17,459 nt of DNA, taken from assembly GCA_007133445.1 (NCBI GenBank), contig SLMR01000211.1, positions 1 to 17,459 on the forward strand, given 5' to 3'. Source of the stretch: Aquisalimonas sp. GTDB lineage: Bacteria; Pseudomonadota; Gammaproteobacteria; Nitrococcales; Aquisalimonadaceae. This document shows positions 1-8,170 of this stretch, one piece after another. Position 1 is the first letter of the stretch; the number at the start of each line of letters is the position of its first letter. Below the pieces are notes generated by a model. That model was not told the DNA's origin, did no database searches, and saw only the letters and a list, made by a program, of their open reading frames with translations. A program made the position numbers and the translations under genes.

Positions 1-857
1 CACTCGCGGGACTCGTCGTCCATGTCCCAGTAGAAACCCGTGGTCAACTGCAGGCCGCTGGCAACGTAGAGTCCGAGATCGCGGACTTCCGTAAGGAACA
101 ACAGCAGGCCGGCGAGCTGCTGATCCGCCGTGAGGCCCAGTTCGTAGGCCTGGCGCACGGCAGTAATCGTGTCACCACCCGCGTTGGCCAGCCCCAGCAC
201 CTGCGCGCCTGATGCCTCCGCCTCCAGCATCTCGCTGGTCATGTCGGTGGCCGGGAATTCGTGCAGGGCAGAACCAAGCACTTGGCCGCCAGCGGCTTCC
301 ACGAATTCATGGGCGTCGGATTCCAGGGTGTGACCGAATTCGTAGTCGGCCGTTATGAAGAACCACGATTCGCCACCTTCTTCCACCACTGCCTGTGCGG
401 TGCCGGCAGCCAGTGCATGGGTATCGTAAGCCCAGTGAAAGCCGGTGGGCGAACATGCTTCCCCAGTAAGGGCCGACGAGGCGGCGCCGCTGATCAGCGT
501 GACGATCCCGGCATCGCGCGCCAGGTTCTGCACCGGCAATGCCGCGCTTGTGGTGACCAGTTCCGCAAACGCGTCCACGCTTTCCTCGTCGATGAGACGC
601 CGGGCTTCCTCCTCGGCGATCTCCCCGTCACTCTCGTGATCCACCAGAATGATCTCGATGGGGACACCATCGATCTCTCCGCCCCAGTCGTCCACCGCCA
701 TCTCCGCTGCGATGGCGGCGCCCTGGCCAGTCACGTCCGAGTAGATGGCAGACATGTCTGTCATCAGACCGATGCGCACGGCGTTATCGGAATAATCGGC
801 GGTGACCGGGGTGGCGACCATGAGCGCCGCGAGTCCGGATACAAGGCTCTTGTTCAT
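1..857 (-). CDS. ABC transporter periplasmic substrate-binding protein, branched-chain amino acid/amide type (3' end missing)
   Basis: The reverse strand reads openly from an ATG at 857 to the window edge, giving 285 codons with the C terminus missing. Residues 1-20 form a signal peptide (MNKSLVSGLAALMVATPVTA, cleavage before DYSDN). The mature start VRIGLMTDMSAIYSDVTGQG is the typical opening of the Peripla_BP_6 (LivJ/LivK-like) fold, which presents a small ligand to a membrane ABC importer. About residues 165-180 read FFITADYEFG, matching the conserved D-Y-x-F-G turn at the start of the second lobe, and the last visible part, TTGFYWDMDDESRE, fits the family's hinge region. An AAGGAG ribosome site lies 7 bases before the start. 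The ligand cannot be told: amino acids, urea and short amides all use this fold. Permease and ATPase genes would be expected beyond the left edge. Confidence 0.88.
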   Translation of the reverse strand, partial: MNKSLVSGLAALMVATPVTADYSDNAVRIGLMTDMSAIYSDVTGQGAAIAAEMAVDDWGGEIDGVPIEIILVDHESDGEIAEEEARRLIDEESVDAFAELVTTSAALPVQNLARDAGIVTLISGAASSALTGEACSPTGFHWAYDTHALAAGTAQAVVEEGGESWFFITADYEFGHTLESDAHEFVEAAGGQVLGSALHEFPATDMTSEMLEAEASGAQVLGLANAGGDTITAVRQAYELGLTADQQLAGLLLFLTEVRDLGLYVASGLQLTTGFYWDMDDESRE

Positions 858-1115
858 TCTTCTCTCCTTCGACCCGAGGATGCCTGCGGGCCTTGCCTGT
901 TGTCGCTCTCCTGGAACAGGTTGTCACCATGGCAGTGCCGGAGGTGGTGCTGATTTGAACGCCGTCACATAAACGGCAAGAGCCCGCGCCGCAGCCTGTC
1001 GGAAGAAGCGGATCGGGCGGTACACTGGGAGGTTGTGCATCGCTCAACGAAACACTTCGCGGGAATACCCCCTGCCCCGACAAACCTCCACGCCACCCCG
1101 ACAAGAGAGGCCGCC

Positions 1116-1781
1116 ATGCAGACGCCCGGCACCGCCCTGGTTCTCATCGACCTGCAGAAGGAAGGCGACTTTGGCGTCCAGGGCCTGGACGCCGTGGTGC
1201 AGGGGACCAGCCACCTGCTTGCCTGCTGCCGGAGCCTCGGCATCCCGGTGATCTACACGCGCCAGATCAATCGCAGTGATGGCGTGGGCTTGTCCCTCGA
1301 CGAGCCGCGGGACGCCGACGGCAGGCCGCAGCTCTACGCCTCGGATTCCGGGGATATTGAAATCATCGACGCCGTCGCCCCGCGCGCCGGCGACATCGTC
1401 ATCGACAAGCAGCGCTGGAGCAGCTTCTACGCCACGAACCTGGATCTCACCCTGCGCAGCCTGGGCGTGCAGGACCTGCTCATCGGCGGTCTGGTCACCG
1501 ACGGCTGTTTGATGACGTCGGTGTTCGACGGCTACTTCCGCGACTACCGAATTCATCTCATCAAGGATATCTGCGCCACCTCCAACGAAGGCGCCCACAT
1601 GGCGGCGATCCTCATCATGGCCAACTGGGTCTACGGCATTGAAATCTACGATGCCGCCGAGCTGGCGAAGCGCCTGCAGAGTGAACCCTATCGCAGTTGG
1701 AAATCTCCCGGCGTGGACACCATGCAGTTCACGCCGGAGTCCATGCGGGAGGTCTTCGCCAGACTCGATGGCGCCCGGTAA
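1116..1781 (+). CDS. Isochorismatase-family cysteine hydrolase
   Basis: A 221-residue protein of the isochorismatase/nicotinamidase superfamily, whose members mostly hydrolyse amides (nicotinamide, N-carbamoyl compounds, biuret, ureidoacrylate) and less often vinyl ethers. The D-K-C catalytic triad is visible: D12 in ALVLIDLQ, K98 in VIDKQRWSSFY and C131 in GLVTDGCLMTSV. I chose the ATG at 1116 because AGAGAGG precedes it by about 6 bases and the protein then begins directly at the conserved first strand; the frame is also open upstream to 1035. Residues 185-221 form a C-terminal tail past the core. It is divergent from the binding-protein gene across 258 bp and 143 bp ahead of glutamate dehydrogenase, which suggests use of an organic nitrogen source (inference). 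The exact substrate is unknown. Confidence 0.86.
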   Translation: MQTPGTALVLIDLQKEGDFGVQGLDAVVQGTSHLLACCRSLGIPVIYTRQINRSDGVGLSLDEPRDADGRPQLYASDSGDIEIIDAVAPRAGDIVIDKQRWSSFYATNLDLTLRSLGVQDLLIGGLVTDGCLMTSVFDGYFRDYRIHLIKDICATSNEGAHMAAILIMANWVYGIEIYDAAELAKRLQSEPYRSWKSPGVDTMQFTPESMREVFARLDGAR

Positions 1782-1924
1782 TCCGGACCAGCCCGTTGCA
1801 TACCCCCGGGGCGACACCCACTCGCGAAGGACGCTGCGAGCCGCCGCGTCGCCGAACCCGCGGCGTTGCGCTACCTTGGCAGCAGGCAGACGACAAACAA
1901 GAAACACCGACGAAGGAGCCGATC

Positions 1925-3349
1925 ATGGGGGAGAAACTCGCAAAAGGTGGACTGTCGTTCCGCGAGAGCGTGGACAAGATGGTGGATCACGCCATCGAGG
2001 TGATGCAGCTTGAATCGGGCATGGGCGATGCCCTGAAGAGCTGCGACTCGGTGCTCCAGGTCTCGTTCCCGGTGGAGATCGACGGGCACGCGGAGATCTT
2101 CACCGGCTGGCGCGCCACCCACAGCGACCACCGCCTGCCCGCCAAGGGCGGCATCCGCTACGCCAACTACGTGGATCAGGACGAGGTCGAGGCGCTGGCG
2201 GCACTGATGACCTACAAGTGCGCTATCGTCGACGTGCCCTTCGGCGGCTCCAAGGGCGGGCTGGTGCTGGACCCGCGGCGCTACACACGCAAGCAACTGG
2301 AGGCCATCACCCGCCGTTTCGCCCGGGAACTCATCAACAAGGGCTACCTCAGCCCCGCCAAGAACGTGCCCGCCCCCGACATGGGCACCGGACCACGGGA
2401 AATGGGCTGGATGGTGGATACCTACCGACAGCTGTTCCCCGACGACATCAACTACGTCGGATGCGTCACCGGCAAGCCAGTGGAGCACGGCGGGGTTCGC
2501 GGTCGCAATGAGGCCACCGGGCGGGGTGTGCAGTACGCCTTGCGGGAGCTGTTCCGCAATGGCGAGGAACTCCAGCGGACGGGACTCAGCGGCGGCCTGG
2601 AGGGCAAGCGCATCGTCGTTCAGGGACTCGGGAACGTGGGCTATCACGCCGCGCATTTCCTGTCCGTGGAGGACAACGCCCGGATCATTGCGGTGATCGA
2701 GCGCGACGGCGCGGTCGTCAACCAGGACGGCCTCGACGTGAATGCCCTGAGCAATCACATCAAGGCCCACGGGGGCGTCAAGGGCTTCCACGGCGGCGCC
2801 TACGAGGAGAGCGGCGCACAGATCCTGGAACTGGACTGCGACATCCTCATCCCGGCGGCGCTGGAAGGGGTCATCCACGAGGACAACGCGCCCCGGATCA
2901 ATGCGCGGCTCATTGCCGAGGCGGCCAACGGGCCGGTGACGTACGAAGCCGACGCCATCCTGCAGGAACGCGGCGTGGAGATCATTCCCGATGCGTTCTG
3001 CAACGCCGGCGGCGTGATCGTCTCCTATTTCGAGTGGATCCGGAATCTGGCCCATGTTCGCTTCGGCCGCATCGAGAAGCGCTTCCACGAAGCCCGGGGG
3101 CACCACATCGTCAGCGCCATCGAACTGGCCACCAACACCAGCGTTCCGGAGTGGATCCACAACGAGATTGCCCGGGGCGCCGACGAGTTCGACCTGGTGC
3201 GCTCGGGGCTGGACGACACCATGCGGCTGGCGTTCCGGGAGATCATGGACAAGCGGCGCAGCGACGACCGCATCCGCGACTACCGCATGGCCGCTTACGC
3301 CATTGCCATCGAGAAGATCTCCCGCTCCTACCGCGACATCGGTTACTGA
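1925..3349 (+). CDS. gdh: Glu/Leu/Phe/Val-family dehydrogenase, probably glutamate dehydrogenase
   Basis: A 474-residue amino acid dehydrogenase, the usual length for hexameric glutamate dehydrogenases, which interconvert glutamate with 2-oxoglutarate plus ammonium. The catalytic half shows K74 in PAKGGIR, K98 in MTYKC, the active-site lysine K110 in PFGGSKGG and D152 in PAPDMGTG. The Rossmann half shows VVQGLGNVG at 231-239, and NAGGVIVSYFEW at 360-371 carries the serine (S367) typical of glutamate rather than leucine or phenylalanine specificity. The series resembles RocG/GudB more than enteric GdhA. An acidic residue after the second Rossmann strand (AVIERDG) fits NAD better than NADP, but this is only a hint. 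The start at 1925 has AAGGAG 6 bases upstream; the frame stays open further upstream but that part has no family similarity. BluB follows after 50 bp. Confidence 0.93.
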   Translation: MGEKLAKGGLSFRESVDKMVDHAIEVMQLESGMGDALKSCDSVLQVSFPVEIDGHAEIFTGWRATHSDHRLPAKGGIRYANYVDQDEVEALAALMTYKCAIVDVPFGGSKGGLVLDPRRYTRKQLEAITRRFARELINKGYLSPAKNVPAPDMGTGPREMGWMVDTYRQLFPDDINYVGCVTGKPVEHGGVRGRNEATGRGVQYALRELFRNGEELQRTGLSGGLEGKRIVVQGLGNVGYHAAHFLSVEDNARIIAVIERDGAVVNQDGLDVNALSNHIKAHGGVKGFHGGAYEESGAQILELDCDILIPAALEGVIHEDNAPRINARLIAEAANGPVTYEADAILQERGVEIIPDAFCNAGGVIVSYFEWIRNLAHVRFGRIEKRFHEARGHHIVSAIELATNTSVPEWIHNEIARGADEFDLVRSGLDDTMRLAFREIMDKRRSDDRIRDYRMAAYAIAIEKISRSYRDIGY

Positions 3350-3399
3350 GGCTGGACCGGCCGGAGGCCCGGCACACGGATGTGCTAGGCTGCCCGGCC

Positions 3400-4089
3400 A
3401 TGACTCCACCACCACGCGATCGCACCGGAGCCGACACACCGCACGCGTTCTCGTCAGCCGAGATCGACGCCGTGTATCAGGCCATCCGCAGCCGGCGCGA
3501 CATGCGCCATTTCCTGCCGGATCCGGTGGACCCGGCCGTTCTCACCCGCCTGCTGGAAGCCGCGCACTGCGCACCCAGCGTCGGCTACATGCAGCCGTGG
3601 CGATTCATCCGTGTCACTGATGCCGCCCTGCGCACACAACTCGGAGAGCTGGTGGAGGCCGAACGCCTCGCCACCGCCGAAGCCCTGGGCGAGCGTGGCG
3701 CCGAATTCATGCGGCTGAAGGTGGAGGGCATCCGCGAGGCGGGCGAGGTCCTCGTGGTCACGCTCATGCCCGACCGGGAAGGTTTCATCTTCGGCCGCCG
3801 GACGCTGCCGGAGATGGATCTGGCATCGGTGGCCTGCGGCATCCAGAACCTGTGGCTGGCGGCCCGCGCCGAGGGGCTGGGCATGGGCTGGGTCTCGCTG
3901 TTCGACCCGGCCGCACTGCGCGAACTCCTGGGCATTCCCGAGGGCGGACAGCCGGTGGCCATCCTGTGCCTGGGCCACGTCGAGGCGTTCTACGACACCC
4001 CCATGCTGGAACAGCAGGGGTGGGACCAGCGCCGCCCCCTGGATGAGCTGGTTTTCCAGGACACCTGGGGCCAAACCAGGACACGCTGA
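3400..4089 (+). CDS. bluB: 5,6-dimethylbenzimidazole synthase BluB
   Basis: A 229-residue flavin enzyme of the nitroreductase fold. BluB cleaves reduced FMN with oxygen to make 5,6-dimethylbenzimidazole, the lower ligand of vitamin B12. Family signatures are SRRDMRHF at 31-38 (FMN phosphate site plus the conserved acidic residue D34), the BluB-specific APSVGYMQPW near 59-68, GMGWVSLF near 165 with the conserved serine, and the C-terminal LCLGHVEAF followed by W-x-x-R-x-P-L and DTWG. Length matches characterised BluB (about 227 residues). The ATG at 3400 has no clear Shine-Dalgarno sequence, but it is the only start that gives the expected N terminus. It lies 50 bp after the glutamate dehydrogenase gene on the same strand. 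No other cobalamin gene and no cobalamin riboswitch is apparent nearby. Confidence 0.88.
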   Translation: MTPPPRDRTGADTPHAFSSAEIDAVYQAIRSRRDMRHFLPDPVDPAVLTRLLEAAHCAPSVGYMQPWRFIRVTDAALRTQLGELVEAERLATAEALGERGAEFMRLKVEGIREAGEVLVVTLMPDREGFIFGRRTLPEMDLASVACGIQNLWLAARAEGLGMGWVSLFDPAALRELLGIPEGGQPVAILCLGHVEAFYDTPMLEQQGWDQRRPLDELVFQDTWGQTRTR

Positions 4090-4163
4090 GCGGGCGCGCC
4101 AGCGCTGATCGGTTACAATGAGGGCTTTGCGCAGCACCTCCTGACGCCCGGGCCAATCCTCTC

Positions 4164-5179
<1,016 letters not shown>

Positions 5180-5183
<4 letters not shown>

Positions 5184-5941
5184 ACTTCCACGCGGTCAGC
5201 ACCATCTACGCCTACGAGATGCACCGCGCCCTGCGCACGCTGTTCCAGAGCGTGGTCTCGCCGGTGATCTCCACCTCGCTCTACTTCGTGGTGTTCGGCG
5301 CGGCCATCGGCTCGCACATCACGGAGGTCGAGGGGGTGAGCTACGGGGCGTTCATCGTCCCCGGGCTGATCATGCTGATGCTGCTCACCCAGAGCGTCTC
5401 CAACGCCGCCTTTTCCATCTACTTCCCCAAGTTCAACGGCACCATCTACGAACTGCTCTCGGCGCCGGTGTCGTCGTTCGAGATCGTGCTCGGCTACGTG
5501 GGAGCGGCGGCCACCAAGTCCATCATCCTGGGGCTGATCATCCTGGCCACGGCCAACCTGTTCGTGCCACTGGAGATCGCCCACCCGGTGTGGATGGCGG
5601 TGTTCCTGGTGCTCACGGCGGTAAGCTTCAGCCTGCTCGGGTTCATCATCGGCATCTGGGCGGACGGCTTCGAGAAGCTCCAGTTCATCCCGCTGCTGAT
5701 CATCACCCCGCTGGCGTTCCTGGGCGGCACGTTCTACTCCATCGACATGCTGCCGCCGGCGTGGCAGACCGTGACCCTGTTCAATCCGGTGGTCTACCTC
5801 ATCAGCGGCTTCCGCTGGAGCTTCTACGGCATCGCCGACGTCAGCCTGGCAGCCAGCCTGTTCACCATCGGCGTGTTCCTGGCCGTCTGCCTGGCGGTGG
5901 TGTGGTGGATCTTCCGCACCGGCTATCGACTCAAGACATAG
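5180..5941 (+). CDS. ABC-2 type exporter, permease subunit (YadH-like)
   Basis: A 253-residue inner-membrane protein with six predicted membrane helices, at about residues 20-45, 54-80, 95-125, 133-160, 170-195 and 220-245. The pattern and length match the ABC-2 membrane family (YadH is of similar size). The stretch [27 protein letters not shown] is the family's characteristic fifth-helix segment with the conserved GGTFYS turn. Translation is coupled to the ATPase by the 4-base ATGA overlap, so the pair should be made at a fixed ratio and form one transporter. The substrate cannot be read from sequence; related systems export drugs, lipids or polysaccharide. Confidence 0.92.
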
Positions 5942-5961
5942 GACACTAGCCAACACGAGTC

Positions 5962-5975
5962 ATTGTAGAGACAAT
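5962..5975. promoter_or_regulatory. Inverted repeat upstream of bacterioferritin, possible operator
   Basis: The bases ATTGT-AGAG-ACAAT form a perfect 5-bp-arm inverted repeat 36 bases before the bacterioferritin start. It overlaps a weak -35-like TTGTAG (5963-5968), which sits 16 bases before a -10-like GATAAC (5985-5990). This would suit a repressor or redox/iron regulator site, but it does not match the Fur, IscR or OxyR consensus well. The assignment rests on symmetry and position only. Confidence 0.3.
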
Positions 5976-6011
5976 TGGCGCAGCGATAACCAAGGATTAC
6001 CAGGAGGCAGC

Positions 6012-6503
6012 ATGAAGGGTGACGACAAGGTCATTGAGTATCTCAACCGCGGCCTGCGCAGCGAGCTTACCGCCGTTCACCAGTACGTGCTCAATGCGCG
6101 GCTGCTTGAGCACTGGGGCCTGAACACCCTCGCCCGCAAGCAGGAAGAGGAAGCGCGGGAAGAGATGGAGCACGCCGACCGCTTCATCCGCCGCATCCTG
6201 TTCCTGGGCGGTAACCCGAACGTGCAGGACATGGACACCGTGCGCGTGGGCAGCAACGTCAAGGAAATCCTGGAGGCCGACCTGGCCGCGGAGTCCGAAG
6301 CGCTGGCCCTGTACCGGGAGGCCATGGGCCACTGCGAGAAGGTGCGTGACTATGCCAGTCGCGACCTCTTCGGGCAGTTGCTCTCGGACGAGGAAGGGCA
6401 TTACGACTTCTTGGAGACCCAGCTCGACCTGATCGAGCGCATCGGCATCCAGAACTACGAACAGTCCGCGATGGGCGGGGCGCCGGCGGAAGGCGGGGAA
6501 TAA
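6012..6503 (+). CDS. bfr: Bacterioferritin (haem-type ferritin)
   Basis: A 163-residue iron-storage protein, close in size and sequence to E. coli Bfr (158 residues). Bacterioferritin forms a 24-subunit cytoplasmic shell that oxidises Fe(II) and stores it as a mineral. All ferroxidase ligands are present at the same numbering as in E. coli: E18, E51, H54, E94, E127 and H130. The haem-ligating methionine M52 is kept, so this is a haem-type, enzymatically active subunit. The N terminus MKGDDKVIEYLN is almost invariant in the family. AGGAGG at 6002-6007 gives an excellent ribosome site. The C-terminal tail (about 153-163, rich in Gly, Ala and Glu) differs from E. coli. It is probably monocistronic, with a terminator at 6544-6574. 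No Bfd ferredoxin gene is next to it. Confidence 0.95.
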   Translation: MKGDDKVIEYLNRGLRSELTAVHQYVLNARLLEHWGLNTLARKQEEEAREEMEHADRFIRRILFLGGNPNVQDMDTVRVGSNVKEILEADLAAESEALALYREAMGHCEKVRDYASRDLFGQLLSDEEGHYDFLETQLDLIERIGIQNYEQSAMGGAPAEGGE

Positions 6504-6543
6504 GCCCCCGGTGGCCAGCGGCCGCCTGCCCCATCCCATCCAG

Positions 6544-6574
6544 GGCCCCGCGTGGCTTCGCGTCACGCGGGGCC
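6544..6574 (+). terminator. Intrinsic terminator after bacterioferritin
   Basis: The arms GGCCCCGCGTG (6544-6554) and CACGCGGGGCC (6564-6574) pair perfectly over 11 bp around a 9-base loop and are followed by TTCTGCGTT. It lies 40 bases after the bacterioferritin stop and 18 bases short of the stop of the oppositely read gene, so it may separate the convergent units in both directions. The T-tract is poor, as is common in GC-rich genomes. Confidence 0.72.
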
Positions 6575-6592
6575 TTCTGCGTTATGACGGCC

Positions 6593-7000
6593 TCAGCAGC
6601 GGCCCTGCCGGGCCAGCCCCGGCGGGCAGAAGTTGCCGCCGCGGCCACGGGACTGGTACTGCCGCCCCTTGCCCGGGCGCGAATCCCGGTAGCCGCGGTG
6701 ATGCTTGCGCGTCGACTTGCGGTGGGAATCCCGGTGGTAGCGGCCACGGTCCCGGGCATGGCGCTGCTTGCCGTGGTGGTAGCGCTCGTAGCCGCGGGTG
6801 GACAGGCCGGCCCCGGTGAGCCCGCCGATGGCTCCGCCCATCATGGCGCCCTCACGGCCGCCCATCTCGGCACCGATGTAGCTGCCCACGCCGCCGCCGA
6901 TGGCGCCGCCCAGCAGGGCCCGCTCACTCAGCCGGTCCGCCGAGGCGATACCGGGTGCAATCAGCAGTGCGGCCAGTGCTCCGATCATCCAGTGTTTCAT
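6593..7000 (-). CDS. Secreted glycine-zipper protein with basic tail
   Basis: A 135-residue protein. Residues 1-21 are a signal peptide ending ASA before DRLSE, without a lipobox cysteine. Residues 29-66 form a glycine-zipper hairpin (GGAIGGGVGSYIGAEMGG and GAMMGGAIGGLTGAG), a membrane-inserting motif seen in outer-membrane proteins such as SlyB and the 17-kDa antigen family. Residues 69-121 are extremely rich in Arg, His and Lys. The end, FCPPGLARQGRC, resembles the CPPGLAKK-type motifs found in some small periplasmic proteins, with cysteines C125 and C135 able to form a disulfide. AAGGAG lies about 8 bases before the ATG. It is divergent from the PepSY-phoP-phoQ operon with PhoP-box-like repeats between, so PhoP control is plausible. 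No enzymatic role is evident; a cell-envelope stabiliser is my inference. Confidence 0.8.
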   Translation of the reverse strand: MKHWMIGALAALLIAPGIASADRLSERALLGGAIGGGVGSYIGAEMGGREGAMMGGAIGGLTGAGLSTRGYERYHHGKQRHARDRGRYHRDSHRKSTRKHHRGYRDSRPGKGRQYQSRGRGGNFCPPGLARQGRC

Positions 7001-7051
7001 GGTTCACAGCTCCTTTCTGGCTGAACTCGGGCACAGTCTGCCCACCGCAAC

Positions 7052-7070
7052 CTGAACGGAAGCTGAACGG
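7052..7070 (-). promoter_or_regulatory. PhoP-box-like tandem repeat facing the glycine-zipper gene
   Basis: On the reverse strand CGTTCA-N5-CGTTCA is repeated with an exact 11-bp period (forward strand CTGAACGG at 7052-7059 and 7063-7070). The known enterobacterial PhoP box is TGTTTA-N5-TGTTTA with the same period and register. The repeat reads toward the gene starting at 7000, 52 bases upstream of its ATG. A single further CTGAAC lies at 7021-7026. Binding is inferred from similarity and from the adjacent phoP gene. Confidence 0.5.
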
Positions 7071-7103
7071 CGCATCTCGCTTCAACAAACCCGTCGATCA
7101 CGC

Positions 7104-7120
7104 ATTCAGGTCCTGTTCAG
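7104..7120 (+). promoter_or_regulatory. PhoP-box-like tandem repeat facing the PepSY-phoP-phoQ operon
   Basis: ATTCAG (7104-7109) and GTTCAG (7115-7120) are spaced 11 bp apart. Read as CATTCA-N5-TGTTCA, the second half differs from the enterobacterial PhoP half-site TGTTTA at one base. The repeat points toward the operon beginning at 7197. A -10-like TTACACT at 7158-7164 follows without a good -35, as expected for an activator-dependent promoter. Autoregulation is the natural reading but is inferred. Confidence 0.45.
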
Positions 7121-7196
7121 CACCGTCGCGGCAACATTCTTCCGACGCCCTGCTGCGTTACACTCGCAGCCAGCAGCGCACCAGGGATCAGCGGAC

Positions 7197-7484
7197 ATGC
7201 AGCAACTGTGCTCAACCTCCTCGAACCGCTTCAGGCGGCGTGCAGCATGCGGCTGCCTCGCGCTGCTGCTGTTCGCCGTTGTCGCCTGCGGCGGCGTCAC
7301 CCTGGCGGACGAGCAACTGCTCAGCCGTGACGAGGCTATTGAGCTGGTTCGGGAACAGACCGACGGGCGAGTGCTCGGCGTGGACACGCGGAACAACGAC
7401 TACTTCCTCATCCGCGTGCTCATCCGCGAGGGCAATGTCCGGGTCTACGAGGTGGATCGGCGCTCCGGCGCCGTTCGGGGCTGA
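7197..7484 (+). CDS. Small secreted PepSY-domain protein
   Basis: A 95-residue protein with a basic N terminus (RFRRR), a hydrophobic stretch at 17-30 and either a lipobox VVAC (C31 lipidated) or a signal peptidase I site after TLA37. Residues 40-95 look like one PepSY unit: LLSRDEAIELVREQTDGRVLGVD, then a beta hairpin LIRVLIREGNVRVYEVDRRSGAV. PepSY modules are extracytoplasmic and often act as inhibitory or accessory domains. Its stop shares one base with the phoP start (TGATG), so it is translationally coupled to the two-component genes and is the first gene of their operon. This suggests a modulator of PhoQ sensing in the periplasm (inference). Only a weak AGGGA precedes the ATG, so the start is moderately certain. 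Confidence 0.75.
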   Translation: MQQLCSTSSNRFRRRAACGCLALLLFAVVACGGVTLADEQLLSRDEAIELVREQTDGRVLGVDTRNNDYFLIRVLIREGNVRVYEVDRRSGAVRG

Positions 7485-8170
7485 TGCGTGTCCTTGTCGT
7501 CGAAGACGAGCAGGCGCTGCTGGCACAGCTGGCACAGCAGTTCCGCGACCAGGGGTTCGTGGTGGACACCGCCAGCGATGGCGACACCGGCCTGTACCTG
7601 GCGCGGGAGTACCCGCTGGACCTGGCCGTGCTGGACCTGGGCCTGCCGGGCCGCTCGGGCCTGGAGCTGCTGCAGACGCTTCGCGCCGAGGGCAACCGCC
7701 TGCCGGTGCTGGTGCTCACCGCCCGCGACGGCTGGCAGGACCGCGTTGCCGGCCTGGAACAGGGTGCCGATGACTACCTGGTGAAACCGTTCCACTTCCC
7801 GGAGCTGCTGGCGCGGGTCAACGCCTTGCTCCGGCGCGCCGCCGGCTGGGCGCATCCGGTGCTGCAGTTCGGCGACTTCACCCTGGACACCGCCCACAAG
7901 CAGCTCCGGCACGGCGACACCCCCATCACCCTCACCGCGTTTGAATACCGGCTGCTGGAGTACCTGGCACTGCGGCCGGACCGGGTGATCTCCAAGCAGG
8001 AACTCACCGAGCATCTCTACCCGGACGAGGCGGACCGGGACAGCAACGTCATCGAGGTCTTCATCCGCCGGCTGCGCCGCAAGCTGGACCCGGACGGCGA
8101 CCGGCAGCCGGTGGTCACGCACCGCGGGCTGGGCTACACGCTGCGCCGGCAGGCGGAGCAGGGCGAATGA
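7484..8170 (+). CDS. phoP: PhoP-type response regulator
   Basis: A 228-residue OmpR-family transcription regulator. The receiver domain (1-118) has the acidic pair E7/D8, phospho-acceptor D51 in LAVLDLGLPG, T79 in LVLTARDGWQDRV and K101 in VKPFHFPEL. The winged-helix DNA-binding domain (about 125-222) carries LTAFEYRLLEYL, HLYPDEADRDSNVIEVFIRRLRRKL and THRGLGYTLRR. The combination LTAR-x-x-WQD, KPFH, LTAFEY and LYPD-x-x-x-R is distinctly PhoP-like within the family. It overlaps the PepSY gene by one base and the kinase gene by ATGA, so the three form one operon. Dimeric OmpR/PhoP regulators bind direct repeats spaced 11 bp, and two such repeats lie just upstream. The regulon and signal may differ from the enteric system. 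Confidence 0.92.
   Translation: MRVLVVEDEQALLAQLAQQFRDQGFVVDTASDGDTGLYLAREYPLDLAVLDLGLPGRSGLELLQTLRAEGNRLPVLVLTARDGWQDRVAGLEQGADDYLVKPFHFPELLARVNALLRRAAGWAHPVLQFGDFTLDTAHKQLRHGDTPITLTAFEYRLLEYLALRPDRVISKQELTEHLYPDEADRDSNVIEVFIRRLRRKLDPDGDRQPVVTHRGLGYTLRRQAEQGE

Noticed and set aside
261..953. Forward-strand 230-residue open frame over the left end
   Set aside because: It lies antisense to the clear signal-peptide and Peripla_BP_6 sequence of the binding protein; its translation is Arg/His/Cys-rich with no motif.
961..977. Small hairpin GCCGT-N7-ACGGC between the divergent left-end genes
   Set aside because: Only 5-bp arms, no T-tract, and a terminator between two divergent starts has no clear purpose.
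1021..1026. TACACT as a promoter for the isochorismatase-family gene
   Set aside because: No acceptable -35 at 16-18 bases; in this base composition a single hexamer is not enough.
3350..3399. Cobalamin riboswitch ahead of bluB
   Set aside because: The 50-bp gap is too short for the known cobalamin riboswitch, and no B12-box-like sequence is visible.
1871..3439. Reverse-strand 522-residue open frame
   Set aside because: It is the antisense shadow of glutamate dehydrogenase, whose catalytic motifs are all intact on the forward strand; high GC keeps the shadow frame open.
4114..4119. TACAAT as a promoter for the ABC exporter
   Set aside because: The -10 hexamer is good, but the bases 16-18 positions upstream (around CGGGCG) have nothing like a -35, so I do not list it as a promoter.
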